A stretch of 45,431 nucleotides of DNA from Hippea sp964442345 (GTDB lineage Bacteria; Campylobacterota_A; Desulfurellia; Desulfurellales; Hippeaceae), in the NCBI GenBank assembly GCA_964442345.1, contig CAYTZD010000002.1, forward strand, positions 1 to 45,431, written 5' to 3'. The translations under genes and the position numbers were made by a program. This document shows, in pieces, positions 17,035 to 25,450 of the stretch. The notes under the pieces were generated by a model. It worked only from the letters and a program-made list of their open reading frames with translations, made no database searches and was not told the DNA's origin. Position 1 is the first letter of the stretch; the number at the start of each line of letters is the position of its first letter.

Positions 17035-17608
17035 ATACCTTCTTTCTTATCAATCCTTCGTCTATGTAATGACCTGAATCGTTAAGTATGGTTAGATTTT
17101 TAAAAGTCCTATCCTTGCAACATGGAACGATCTTGTCTTTTTTGCCGTGCATTACATAGATGTTGTCTGGCAGTTTATCAGCCTTGACTTTTGAAGTTTT
17201 TAAAAACTCCAATCCTTTTGAGAGTTTCTCTTTATCGATTCTATCTATTTTTGGAATATTTTTTATGCCACACTGCCTATAGAAGTATTTAACCACACTG
17301 ATTGGATTTTTTTGAAGATTTGATATCATTTTATCTATGACTTTTTCATCTGTATGCTCCATAAAATCAAAAAACGGTGCAATAAGCAGTATGTTTGCGT
17401 AATTCTCTTTTAATATTTCTATCTGTTTTAGGATTATATGTGCCCCTGTTGACCAGCCAATTAGGATGTCTGCCTTTTTTGAAGCCAAGTGATTTAGCAA
17501 TCCTTTCTCATCCATATCGTATATAGGTATGATGAATTCGTATCTTGTCGATATATTTGGAAAAAGTTTATCAAAGCCCGCCCATCCACTTACAAAGATT
17601 AAATCCAT
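17006..17608 (-). CDS. Pimeloyl-ACP methyl ester esterase, BioG/BioH-like alpha/beta hydrolase
   Basis: Would remove the methyl group put on by BioC once the pimeloyl chain is complete. The 200-residue protein has an N-terminal FVSGWAG, the nucleophile elbow GWSTG (catalytic Ser), an Asp candidate in HGKKDKIVP and a C-terminal His in NDSGHYID, a full triad. It is shorter than E. coli BioH and resembles the compact BioG/BioV-type esterases; which family it belongs to cannot be told by eye, so I give no symbol. It overlaps bioF by ten bases and bioC by 29, so the three are tightly coupled. Confidence 0.75.
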   Translation of the reverse strand: MDLIFVSGWAGFDKLFPNISTRYEFIIPIYDMDEKGLLNHLASKKADILIGWSTGAHIILKQIEILKENYANILLIAPFFDFMEHTDEKVIDKMISNLQKNPISVVKYFYRQCGIKNIPKIDRIDKEKLSKGLEFLKTSKVKADKLPDNIYVMHGKKDKIVPCCKDRTFKNLTILNDSGHYIDEGLIRKKVYEITNSAIF

Positions 17609-18753
17609 CTTTTCAATTCCAAAAACGCATTTTCTATCTTTTTTATATCGTTATCGTCTAAGTCGGCTCTCATGGATATTCTTAATCTTTCTGTATTTCT
17701 TGGAACGGTTGGTGGTCGGATTGCAGCCACCAAGATGCCTTTTTCCATCATAAATTCTTTAACTTTGAATAACTTTTTCTTATCACCTATTATAATCGGT
17801 ATAATCTGAGAATTTGAATTTGCCGTGTCAAATCCAAGTTTTTTTAAGAAACTTCTTATCCTTTCTGATTTTTCAAGAAGCTGCCTGCCAATCTCTTTAT
17901 GCTTGATTACAAATTCTACAGCAGCCTTGTTTGCCGCAATAACTGCAGGCGGCAGAGATGTAGAATATATAAACCCACGCGCTTTATTGATAAGAAAATC
18001 TATTATCTCGCTTCTTGAAGCCACAAATGCACCAAAAGAGCCAAGAGCTTTACTGAATGTGCTCATCTGTATATCAACTTCCTTTTCCAATCCCATCTGA
18101 TGCACCAATCCTTTGCCTTCTCCAAATACGCCAGTTGCATGGGCTTCATCTATTATCGTTAAGGCGTTATAGTCTTTTGCAAGCTTTACTATCTCATCAA
18201 GTTTTGCTAAATCACCATCCATACTGAAGATACTGTCCGTTACTATTAGCTTCTGTTTGCTTTCTTTGTATTTTTTCAAGAAAAATAGAAGATGGTCTAA
18301 ATCCCGATGCCTGAATCGCACAAATCTTGCCTTTGATAATAGTATGCCGTCGATTATGCTTGCATGGTTAAGCTTATCTGAGAATATTACACACTCACTT
18401 GTGCATATAGAAGATATTATCGAAAGATTTGCCACATAACCAGTATTAAAAACAAGCGCCTTCTGTGTGCCTTTGAATTTCGCAAGCATATCTTCTAATT
18501 CATCGTATATGGTATAGTTGCCTGTTACAATCCTTGAAGCCGATGATGAACAGGAATATCTCTTTATTGCTTCTTCTGCTGCGTTTTTTAAGTAATCGCT
18601 TTCTGCCAAGCCCAGATAGTTGTTGGATGCAAGATTCAGATAGCTTTTGCCTTCTATTTTTACATACTTCGCCCAGCCGTTTTCTATCTTTGGTATGCTT
18701 CTAAATAGGTTATCCTGTTTAATCTTCTTTAGCTGCTCTTTAAAATAACTCAT
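17599..18753 (-). CDS. bioF: BioF, 8-amino-7-oxononanoate synthase
   Basis: A PLP enzyme that joins pimeloyl-ACP with alanine to give KAPA. The 384-residue protein shows the family landmarks: NLASNNYLGLA near residue 40, the IIDEAHATGVFGEGKG block, and STFSKALGSFGAF with the PLP lysine. The C-terminal substrate region GILVAAIRPPTVP is intact. It overlaps bioB by four bases and the esterase by ten. Confidence 0.95.
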   Translation of the reverse strand: MSYFKEQLKKIKQDNLFRSIPKIENGWAKYVKIEGKSYLNLASNNYLGLAESDYLKNAAEEAIKRYSCSSSASRIVTGNYTIYDELEDMLAKFKGTQKALVFNTGYVANLSIISSICTSECVIFSDKLNHASIIDGILLSKARFVRFRHRDLDHLLFFLKKYKESKQKLIVTDSIFSMDGDLAKLDEIVKLAKDYNALTIIDEAHATGVFGEGKGLVHQMGLEKEVDIQMSTFSKALGSFGAFVASRSEIIDFLINKARGFIYSTSLPPAVIAANKAAVEFVIKHKEIGRQLLEKSERIRSFLKKLGFDTANSNSQIIPIIIGDKKKLFKVKEFMMEKGILVAAIRPPTVPRNTERLRISMRADLDDNDIKKIENAFLELKRWI

Positions 18754-19706
18754 GCCAGCTTCAAAGACAATCTTTTTATATCGTCTAAATCGGAATCAAC
18801 ACTAAAGCCTGTTGTTGTTAGATAGTTTCCAACCATTATCCCGTTTGCACCGCTTTTTAAAACTTGAAACTTATCGTCCAAACCAAATACCGTGCTTCTG
18901 CCACCGCAGACCCTTATATGTTTATCAGATAGAATAAACCTAAAAATCGCTATGATTCTTAATGCTTCATCTTTGGATAAGATTGGCCTATTTTCATACG
19001 GAGTGCCTTTAATAGGCGTTAAGAAGTTCAAAGGGACTGAATCCACATTTAAATCCTTCAAAAGCAGTGCCATCTCTATTCTGTCCTGCCAGGATTCACC
19101 AATGCCAAAAATGCCACCTGAACATACAAAAAGTCCTGCTTTTTTGGCTGACTTTATGCTTTCTATATCTTCGTCATACTCATGCGTCGTGCACACATTT
19201 TTAAAATAGCTTCTTGATGTCTCAAGGTTGTGATGAAATCCGTCCAAACCAGCATCTTTTAAAGCCATTATCTCATCATAGCTTAGTATTCCAACCGATA
19301 CATCTGCCTTTAGCCCTAACTGTTTTATGGTTTTTATTGCTTCTATAAGCTTGTTAAAGTTTGCCTTATCCAATTTCTTGCCGCTTGTTACTATTGAGAA
19401 TCTCTTTACATTCTTGGATTTGGCATATTCTATAGCCTTTTTTATCGTTTCGATGTCTAAGAAGTCGTATATCTTTATAGATGTGTTGTAATGGGACGAT
19501 TGGGCGCAAAATTTACAATCTTCAGGACACCTTCCACTTTTTGCGTTGATTATTGAGCAAAACTCCACACTTTTATCAAAAAAATGACTTTTTATTCTAT
19601 CTGCGGCTTCTGTTAAGGTCTTTGTATCCAACTTTAGAAGGTAATCTATCTCATTGTTAAGTAGTTGCTCTTTATTTAAGGATTTCTCGATAATTCTGTT
19701 TAGCAT
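18750..19706 (-). CDS. bioB: BioB, biotin synthase
   Basis: A radical SAM enzyme that inserts sulfur into dethiobiotin. From my chosen start it has 318 residues, with the radical-SAM cysteines C60, C64 and C67 in RCPEDCKFCAQS. I use the ATG ending at 19706, with GGAGGT four bases ahead. The frame stays open to an upstream ATG at 19748, but that lies upstream of the predicted transcription start and inside the promoter, so it is unlikely to be used. It is the first gene of the bioB-F-esterase-C operon, divergent from bioA-D. Confidence 0.95.
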   Translation of the reverse strand: MLNRIIEKSLNKEQLLNNEIDYLLKLDTKTLTEAADRIKSHFFDKSVEFCSIINAKSGRCPEDCKFCAQSSHYNTSIKIYDFLDIETIKKAIEYAKSKNVKRFSIVTSGKKLDKANFNKLIEAIKTIKQLGLKADVSVGILSYDEIMALKDAGLDGFHHNLETSRSYFKNVCTTHEYDEDIESIKSAKKAGLFVCSGGIFGIGESWQDRIEMALLLKDLNVDSVPLNFLTPIKGTPYENRPILSKDEALRIIAIFRFILSDKHIRVCGGRSTVFGLDDKFQVLKSGANGIMVGNYLTTTGFSVDSDLDDIKRLSLKLA

Positions 19707-19732
19707 TTTACCTCCATTGTTAATTTTTGTTA

Positions 19733-19766
19733 TTGACATAATAAACAATCATTTATAAACTGTCAA
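19733..19766. promoter_or_regulatory. Overlapping face-to-face promoters and inverted repeat between bioB and bioA
   Basis: TTGACA at 19733-19738 reads rightward as the bioA -35; TGTCAA at 19761-19766 is the same hexamer reading leftward for bioB. Leftward, a 17-base spacer leads to TATTAT (19743-19738), near consensus. Rightward, the -10 is weaker: TAAACT (19756-19761, 17-base spacer) or TATAAA (19754-19759, 15-base spacer). The two promoters share the same 34 bases, and the hexamers form an inverted repeat with a 22-base centre. A biotin-responsive repressor such as BirA is a plausible binder, by inference. Confidence 0.75.
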
Positions 19767-19793
19767 CAACAATGTAAAGAAGGAGTAAGCAAA

Positions 19794-21116
19794 ATGAAAC
19801 ACTATCCAATCTGGCATCCATGCACACAGATGAAAGACCACGAGAAGTATCCACTGATTAAAATAGTAAAAGGCAAGGGCGTCTATCTATACGATGATAA
19901 AGGCAACAGCTACATAGATGCCATATCGTCATGGTGGGTTAACCTTTTTGGACATTCAAACCCACGACTAAATGAAGCTTTAAGAAAACAGGCCGAGACA
20001 ATAGAGCATGTTATATTTGCCAATTTTGTCCACGAGCCAGCATTAAAACTTACAGATAAGCTTCTAAAGATAACGCCAAAGAACTTAACGAAGCTATTTT
20101 TTGCGGATAATGGATCAAGTGCTGTGGAAGTGGCAATGAAGATGAGCTTTGGATACTTTAAAAATTTAGGCAAAATCAAGAACAGATTTGTCTATTTAGA
20201 TAGTGGCTATCACGGCGAAACATTGGGGGCATTATCCGTCTGCGGCGAAGAGCTGTATAGTGAGCAATACAAAGAAATTATGATACCAAACATAAAGGTA
20301 AAAGGCCCAGACTGCTTCAGATGTCCATTTAAAAAGACAAGGGATACCTGCAATACGGAGTGTTTTAGCTTTATGGAGAAGGCTTTAGATGAAAACAAGG
20401 ATAAGATTGCTGCCGTGATTATAGAACCTATGGTAAACTGCGCCGGTGGATTTAAGATGTATCCGGCAAATTACTTAAAAAAATTAAGAAACCTAACAGC
20501 CGAGCTTGGAATCCATCTAATAGTTGACGAGATAGCCGTAGGTTTTGGAAGAACAGGCAAGATGTTTGCAAGCGAATACGCATCGATAGAACCGGATTTT
20601 ATGTGTCTTTCTAAGGGCATAACGGGTGGCTATATGCCTTTATCTGTAGTTTTGACGACAGACGATGTGTATGATGCATTTTATGACGATTACACAACGC
20701 TTAAGGCTTTCTTGCATAGTCATAGCTATACGGGTAATGCCCTTGCGTGCGCTTTAGCTGTTGAAACCTTAAATATCTTTGAAGATGAGAATGTGCTTGA
20801 GAATAATGTAGAAAAATACACCTATTTAAGCAGGCTTGCAAAGGAGTATTTTAAGGATTACAAATTCTGCGGAGAAGTGCGTTCTTTGGGATTTATTACA
20901 GCTGTGGAACTGGTTGAAGATAAAACAAGCAAAAAACCGTTTGATTGGAAGAAAAGGCTTGGGTTTCAAATCTACAGAAATGCCTTAAAGAAAGGTGTTT
21001 TATTGAGAAATCTTGGCGATGTTATCTATTTTATGCCGCCGTATGTTATAGAAAAAGATGAGATAGAGAAGATGGTAAAGGTTGCCTATGAATCGACAAG
21101 GGAGATTTTGGGATGA
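19794..21116 (+). CDS. bioA: BioA, adenosylmethionine-8-amino-7-oxononanoate aminotransferase
   Basis: A PLP aminotransferase converting KAPA to DAPA. The 440-residue protein opens with the BioA signature WHPCTQMKDHE, has SSWWVNLFGHSNPRLN, the IVDEIAVGFGRTG block and the PLP lysine in LSKGITGGYMPLS, and ends at the normal class III length. Ribosome site GAAGGAG lies before the ATG. Its stop overlaps bioD as ATGA. Confidence 0.95.
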   Translation: MKHYPIWHPCTQMKDHEKYPLIKIVKGKGVYLYDDKGNSYIDAISSWWVNLFGHSNPRLNEALRKQAETIEHVIFANFVHEPALKLTDKLLKITPKNLTKLFFADNGSSAVEVAMKMSFGYFKNLGKIKNRFVYLDSGYHGETLGALSVCGEELYSEQYKEIMIPNIKVKGPDCFRCPFKKTRDTCNTECFSFMEKALDENKDKIAAVIIEPMVNCAGGFKMYPANYLKKLRNLTAELGIHLIVDEIAVGFGRTGKMFASEYASIEPDFMCLSKGITGGYMPLSVVLTTDDVYDAFYDDYTTLKAFLHSHSYTGNALACALAVETLNIFEDENVLENNVEKYTYLSRLAKEYFKDYKFCGEVRSLGFITAVELVEDKTSKKPFDWKKRLGFQIYRNALKKGVLLRNLGDVIYFMPPYVIEKDEIEKMVKVAYESTREILG

Positions 21117-21709
21117 GATACCTTATCTTAGGCACAAATACCGAGATAGGTAAAACGCACTTTTGCGGATTGTTTGTAAAACATCTAAAAGATAAAGGCA
21201 GAAGGGTTAAATATGTAAAGCCCATTCAGACAGGTTATCCCAAAGACGATGATGCATCGTTTGTAAAAAGATTTGCAAATCTTAAAGACGACGAAGCTAT
21301 AACAATAATAAAAGAAGAAAAGCCTGTTGCTGCAGCTGCCTTGTTTGATAAATTCCCTATGGACGATGTCTGCTCAAAGATAGAGAGAATTTCTGAATTT
21401 GACGATTTGATAATAGAGACAGCTGGCGGTGCCTTCTCACCTTTGGATAAAACATTGCTGAATTACCACTTTGCAAAGTTTCTTAACTTAGAAGTTATAC
21501 TTGTTGTGCCCAACAGATTGGGATGCATAAGTGAAGCCATATCAAACTATAGGCTTTTAAAGTATGAAGGCGTTTCTGTTTACGCTATAGCAATGAATAA
21601 CTACTTTAGCCACACCAAAGACCAAAAAAACTTAGAACTTATCAACCGTTTCTGTGATGATAAAGTAAAAATCGTTTTTGATAAAGATAAACTAACATAT
21701 ATAGAATAA
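21113..21709 (+). CDS. bioD: BioD, dethiobiotin synthetase
   Basis: Closes the ureido ring of dethiobiotin from DAPA, CO2 and ATP. The 198-residue protein has the variant P-loop GTNTEIGKTHF (residues 7-17), the KPIQTG substrate loop and IIETAGGAFSPLD. It overlaps bioA by four bases. With bioB, F, A, C and the esterase, the window holds a complete path from malonyl-ACP to biotin. Confidence 0.93.
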   Translation: MRYLILGTNTEIGKTHFCGLFVKHLKDKGRRVKYVKPIQTGYPKDDDASFVKRFANLKDDEAITIIKEEKPVAAAALFDKFPMDDVCSKIERISEFDDLIIETAGGAFSPLDKTLLNYHFAKFLNLEVILVVPNRLGCISEAISNYRLLKYEGVSVYAIAMNNYFSHTKDQKNLELINRFCDDKVKIVFDKDKLTYIE

Positions 21710-21723
21710 CCCGCCTATTGTTT

Positions 21724-21751
21724 TTGATTTTTCTCTTTTTCTTTTTATAAT
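21724..21751 (+). promoter_or_regulatory. Candidate sigma-70 promoter for aroK and downstream genes
   Basis: -35 TTGATT (21724-21729), 16-base spacer and a perfect -10 TATAAT (21746-21751). It starts transcription about 20 bases before aroK and separates this unit from the bioA-D operon. Confidence 0.65.
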
Positions 21752-21779
21752 TGAGATAGAAGAAAGAAGGAGAGTGGCG

Positions 21780-22268
21780 GTGAATATCTCTTTAATTGGT
21801 CTTCCATCGTCTGGCAAAAGCAGCGTGGGTGTAATCCTGGCAAAGATTATGGCTTTTGAATTTATAGACACAGATATATTAATTCAAACAAAACAGAACA
21901 GGACACTTCAAAGCATAGTTGACGAATTTGGATATATAAAACTTAGAGAGATAGAAGAAGATGTCGTTTTATCACTGAATTGTGATAACTGCGTCATAGC
22001 AACGGGTGGAAGCGTGGTTTATTCCAAGAAAGCTATGGAACACTTGCGCGATATATCAACCATTGTCTATCTAAAGATAAGCTTTGATGAGATGATAAAG
22101 CGATTAGGCGATTATTCAAAAAGGGGGCTTGCAAAACCAAAAAATCAAACATTAAACGAACTTTACAACGAGAGAGTGGCACTTTATGAAAAATACGCCC
22201 ATTTTACTGTGGTTAACGACAAATCTGCAACCGATGCAGCCATAAAAATTTACGAGCTTCTAAAATGA
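21780..22268 (+). CDS. aroK: Shikimate kinase AroK
   Basis: Phosphorylates shikimate in the aromatic amino acid pathway. The roughly 162-residue protein has the P-loop GLPSSGKSS, FIDTDILI with the shikimate-binding Asp, KLREIEEDV, and the ATGGSVVY motif. I choose the GTG at 21780, seven bases after GGAG; an in-frame GTG at 21774 is only one base from it. The conserved arginine of the lid region appears in YSKRGLAKP. It overlaps the glycosyltransferase by four bases. Confidence 0.9.
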   Translation: MNISLIGLPSSGKSSVGVILAKIMAFEFIDTDILIQTKQNRTLQSIVDEFGYIKLREIEEDVVLSLNCDNCVIATGGSVVYSKKAMEHLRDISTIVYLKISFDEMIKRLGDYSKRGLAKPKNQTLNELYNERVALYEKYAHFTVVNDKSATDAAIKIYELLK

Positions 22269-23809
22269 TACTAAAAAAACAGATCGTTGCCTTTTTAATT
22301 GGACTATACATATTTGCTGCACTTTTCAATCTTGGCAGGATGTACTTCCAACACGAAGAGCCAAGAAGAGCCATAATCGCCTTAGAAATGAACTATACCC
22401 ACAACTATATTGTTCCACATGTGCTTGGTAGGGATTACTTTAAAAAACCGCCGCTTCACAATATAGTAATCGCCATATTTTTTAAGATATTTGGAGAAAA
22501 CGAATTTGCAGCACGACTTGTATCTATTCTTTCAATGTTTGGAATAGCGTTTTTGATATATCTTGTATCTAAGGAGATTATTGGTTTTGAAGCGTCTGTT
22601 TTTGCGGCATTCTCATTTGCCTTATCCGGCATAGCATATTTTCAATACGGAAGACTGGCAGAAACCGATATGTTTTTCTCTTTTCTCTTATTCGCATCTA
22701 TGGTTTGTGTATTTAAAGATAGGATAATCTTAGGAAGCTTCTTTACTGCTTTAGCTTTGCTTACGAAAGGATTCCCTGCTATTCACTATTTCTATCTTAC
22801 ACTGTTTTTTTATCTGGTTATCAATAAACAAATCAAAAGAGTATTCTCAAAAGAAGTTTTCATCGGTGGCTTTTTGATTGTTTTTCTATTTGTGGGATGG
22901 CTTATGCTTGTCTCAAAGGGTGATATACATAGGTTTAACTATGCTTTGGGTTTTCTTATTCATGCAAGTGGCAATAGGGTTTTAAGTATCGTTAATATCG
23001 GCAAGGCAATCATTCATCTTTTTAAATTTCCCATCTCGTTTTTTATTCATTTTCTTCCCTTTTCTTTATTTTTACTATTCTTTATAAGCAAAACATTCAG
23101 AGAAGATTTCAATGAACTTTTAAAAAGTAATGCAAAGATAAGAGATTTATTTAACTTTTTTATTGCCGCCTTTGTGCCAAATTTTTTGATTTATGCAGTT
23201 GTGCCTGTGGGAAGGGTGCGGTATGCACTTGTCTTATTTGCCGTCCTTTCGTTTCTTATTGGCATCATCTATTATCAGCTTGAATACGACAATGTCTTCA
23301 ACTTTAAAAAGCTTTTCTCTGTTCTGTTTGGCTTGGCTATTGCTCTTTCTATATCTGGTTTTGTTTTTAATATCAGCTTTGCTAAATCTGGCTGGTTTAT
23401 ACCCAATCTTTTGAGTTTTTTGGTTGCTATAGGTGGCTTTTTGTTTACAAAAAAGGCATTTGAGAACTGCTGTGCTGATTTAACAGTTGCGATTGTTTTA
23501 CTTGTTGTCTCTTTTAAATTCCTATACGATGCTACATATATCAATTACCTTTATACATATTACACAAACTACAGAGAAAAAGGCAGACAGGCAGCAGAAA
23601 TTATTTTGCAACACCATCCAAATTATGTTATGAGTAATGGTGGTAATTTGAGATTCTTTTTTTATTTGGAAAGGGATTTGGGTATGCAGATTCATCCCAT
23701 AAGAAGCAATAAAAACGGCATAGTCGTATCAAAAAGCGACAATATACTTAAAAAGGTTTTTGCCAAGATAGAATTACCAGATCACATCTATTACATAGGA
23801 GAAAAATAA
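22265..23809 (+). CDS. ArnT/GT39-like membrane glycosyltransferase
   Basis: A 514-residue integral membrane protein with about eleven hydrophobic helices. The first periplasmic loop carries HEEPRRAIIALEM and, further on, DYFKKPPLHN, the acidic and K-P-P-L pattern of the ArnT/PMT (GT-C) families, which transfer sugars from polyprenyl-phosphate donors to lipid A or proteins. The acceptor cannot be inferred. The extracytoplasmic C-terminal portion after the last helix is about 90 residues. It overlaps aroK (ATGA), and thi4 follows after 19 bases, so it sits in a unit of unrelated functions. Confidence 0.75.
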   Translation: MILKKQIVAFLIGLYIFAALFNLGRMYFQHEEPRRAIIALEMNYTHNYIVPHVLGRDYFKKPPLHNIVIAIFFKIFGENEFAARLVSILSMFGIAFLIYLVSKEIIGFEASVFAAFSFALSGIAYFQYGRLAETDMFFSFLLFASMVCVFKDRIILGSFFTALALLTKGFPAIHYFYLTLFFYLVINKQIKRVFSKEVFIGGFLIVFLFVGWLMLVSKGDIHRFNYALGFLIHASGNRVLSIVNIGKAIIHLFKFPISFFIHFLPFSLFLLFFISKTFREDFNELLKSNAKIRDLFNFFIAAFVPNFLIYAVVPVGRVRYALVLFAVLSFLIGIIYYQLEYDNVFNFKKLFSVLFGLAIALSISGFVFNISFAKSGWFIPNLLSFLVAIGGFLFTKKAFENCCADLTVAIVLLVVSFKFLYDATYINYLYTYYTNYREKGRQAAEIILQHHPNYVMSNGGNLRFFFYLERDLGMQIHPIRSNKNGIVVSKSDNILKKVFAKIELPDHIYYIGEK

Positions 23810-23828
23810 AGAAGGAGGGTTTATAACA

Positions 23829-24620
23829 ATGAACAATCTTGACGAAAGGATAATCTCAAAGGCTATAGTTGAGCGCTATATGAATAAGTTGCTCGATTAT
23901 TTGCAGTGCGATGTTGCAATTGTTGGTGCTGGACCTGCTGGTCTTGTTTGTGGATATTACCTTGCAAAAAATGATGTAAAGGTTGCTATTTTCGATAAAA
24001 GGCTTACCGTCGGTGGTGGTATGTGGGGCGGTGCCATGTTCTTCAACGAAATTGTTGTTCAGGACATAGGTAAAGCAATCCTTGATGAGTTTGATATACA
24101 TTACGAAAAATACCAGGATGGTTATTACACCGCAGATGCAGTTGAAGCAACAACAACGCTTATCTCAAAAACCGTAAAGGCTGGTGCAAAAATATTCAAC
24201 GCTATAGAAGTTGAAGATGTTGTATTTAAGAAAATTGACGGAGAATACAGGGTAAATGGCCTTGTTGTCGGCTGGACAACAATGTATATGGCGCACCTGC
24301 TGGTTGACCCACTTGTTATAACAAGCAGGTATGTTGTCGATGCAACAGGCCACGATGCCGATGTTGCATCTGTCCTAACCAAAAAAGGTGGCGTAAAACT
24401 CAACACAGAATCCGGAGAAGTTGCAGGAGAAAAACCGATGTGGGCTGAAGTAGGCGAACAATCAACCATAGAACAGACAAAGGAAGTCTATCCTGGACTT
24501 GTAGTTGCTGGTATGGCTGCTGTTGCAGTTAGCAGATCCCACAGAATGGGTCCTGTATTTGGCGGCATGCTCAATTCTGGCAAAAAGGCAGCAGAGATAA
24601 TACTTGAAGGTCTAAAATAG
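23829..24620 (+). CDS. thi4: Thi4-type thiazole synthase, cysteine-less (sulfide-using) form
   Basis: Makes the thiazole phosphate precursor of thiamin from NAD and glycine. The 263-residue protein has the dinucleotide fold VAIVGAGPAGLVCGYYLAK, then GGGMWGGAMFF, the ATGHD block and the C-terminal HRMGPVFGGMLNSGKKAAE. In yeast THI4 the sulfur-donating cysteine lies eight residues after the His of ATGHD; here that position is L183. It should therefore be a true catalyst using free sulfide, as in archaeal and several anaerobic bacterial forms, which suits a sulfide-producing cell. The start has a strong GAAGGAGGG site. Confidence 0.9.
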   Translation: MNNLDERIISKAIVERYMNKLLDYLQCDVAIVGAGPAGLVCGYYLAKNDVKVAIFDKRLTVGGGMWGGAMFFNEIVVQDIGKAILDEFDIHYEKYQDGYYTADAVEATTTLISKTVKAGAKIFNAIEVEDVVFKKIDGEYRVNGLVVGWTTMYMAHLLVDPLVITSRYVVDATGHDADVASVLTKKGGVKLNTESGEVAGEKPMWAEVGEQSTIEQTKEVYPGLVVAGMAAVAVSRSHRMGPVFGGMLNSGKKAAEIILEGLK

Positions 24621-24677
24621 GTTGACTTTTCAGCTTTGCGGTTTAAATTTCAAATAAAGAGAGAAAGGGGGTGAATA

Positions 24678-24989
24678 ATGAATATAAACACTTCTTTAAG
24701 CGGTATAAAGAATGCGTTTTACAGACAGGATGTAACGGCAAATAATGTTGCAAATATCAATACAAAGAATTACAAGCAGATTAATGTAATAAACGAAGAA
24801 GCCAAAAATGGTGGCGTTATTGCAAAAACAGAAGTCTCCAAAGCTAAGCCAAACAGAAACGGAAATAATGTAAACTTGGTTGATCAGATGGTTAACCAGA
24901 TAAATAATCCAAACTATGAAAAAGCCAATATCAATGTTTTAAGATCCCAAAATGAGATGATAGGCAGCTTGATAGACTTGAAAGCTTAA
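24678..24989 (+). CDS. Minimal flagellar rod/hook-like axial protein
   Basis: A 103-residue protein made only of the two conserved ends of flagellar axial proteins. Residues 1-35 give the N-terminal rod motif (SLSGIKNAFYRQDVTANNVA followed by NINTKNYKQ). Residues 65-103 give the C-terminal one (NLVDQMVNQINNPNYEKANI followed by NVLRSQNEMIGSLIDLKA). The central domain of FlgC, FlgG or FlgE is absent and only about 30 residues link the two. These ends form the coiled coil of the rod and hook core, so it could be an adaptor or an unassigned rod part. No other flagellar gene is adjacent. Strong site AAAGGGGGTG; a terminator follows. Confidence 0.75.
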   Translation: MNINTSLSGIKNAFYRQDVTANNVANINTKNYKQINVINEEAKNGGVIAKTEVSKAKPNRNGNNVNLVDQMVNQINNPNYEKANINVLRSQNEMIGSLIDLKA

Positions 24990-25014
24990 AAAATTAAGGG
25001 TTATTAAAAAAATT

Positions 25015-25041
25015 AGGGTGGCTTTGTGCCACCCTTTTTTT
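25015..25041. terminator. Bidirectional terminator between the axial protein gene and the superoxide reductase operon
   Basis: AGGGTGGC (25015-25022) pairs perfectly with GCCACCCT (25028-25035) around a five-base loop. A T run follows on the + strand and a T-rich stretch on the - strand, between converging genes. Confidence 0.88.
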
Positions 25042-25043
25042 AT

Positions 25044-25427
25044 TTACTTTTTCTCCCACAAGCCGTGTAGGTTGCAGTATTCTCTTGCTGATACTTCCTT
25101 ACCTTCTGGCACTTCAAATACTGCTTCTGGTGCATCGCCAGGTTTTAGGAATTTTCTGTAAACAACGCCATCAACGATAAGCTCAATCCATTCAATGTAG
25201 TGGTTTTCTTCCATCGGGTGAGCTGTATTCTCGCCAACCTTCACAATGTAGGCGTTACCTTCTCTTTTAATGAATGGCACATGCTTCTCTGTTGATGAAT
25301 CAGCTGTTTTCTCTTCTAATAGCTTCATCGGCTGGCCGCAGCATACCAAAGCATCTGCACCTTCATGTAATACTTCAACAATGTTTCCACAAGTCTCACA
25401 CTTGTAAACCTGCAATCTCTTAGTCAT
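25044..25427 (-). CDS. dfx: Desulfoferrodoxin (two-iron superoxide reductase)
   Basis: Reduces superoxide to hydrogen peroxide without making oxygen. The 127-residue protein carries the desulforedoxin-type centre I ligands C10, C13, C29 and C30, and the catalytic centre II: E47-K48-H49, H70, H76, C118 and H121. It is last in a five-gene operon after rubredoxin, its usual electron donor. The peroxide it makes could be removed by the peroxiredoxin of the same operon. Confidence 0.96.
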   Translation of the reverse strand: MTKRLQVYKCETCGNIVEVLHEGADALVCCGQPMKLLEEKTADSSTEKHVPFIKREGNAYIVKVGENTAHPMEENHYIEWIELIVDGVVYRKFLKPGDAPEAVFEVPEGKEVSAREYCNLHGLWEKK

Positions 25428-25450
25428 TTCGACACCTCCCTTAAAGTTTT

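Noticed and set aside
19707..19748. Longer bioB start at 19748
   Set aside because: It would lie upstream of the predicted transcription start; the ATG at 19706 has a GGAGGT site and begins at the family's usual N-terminus.
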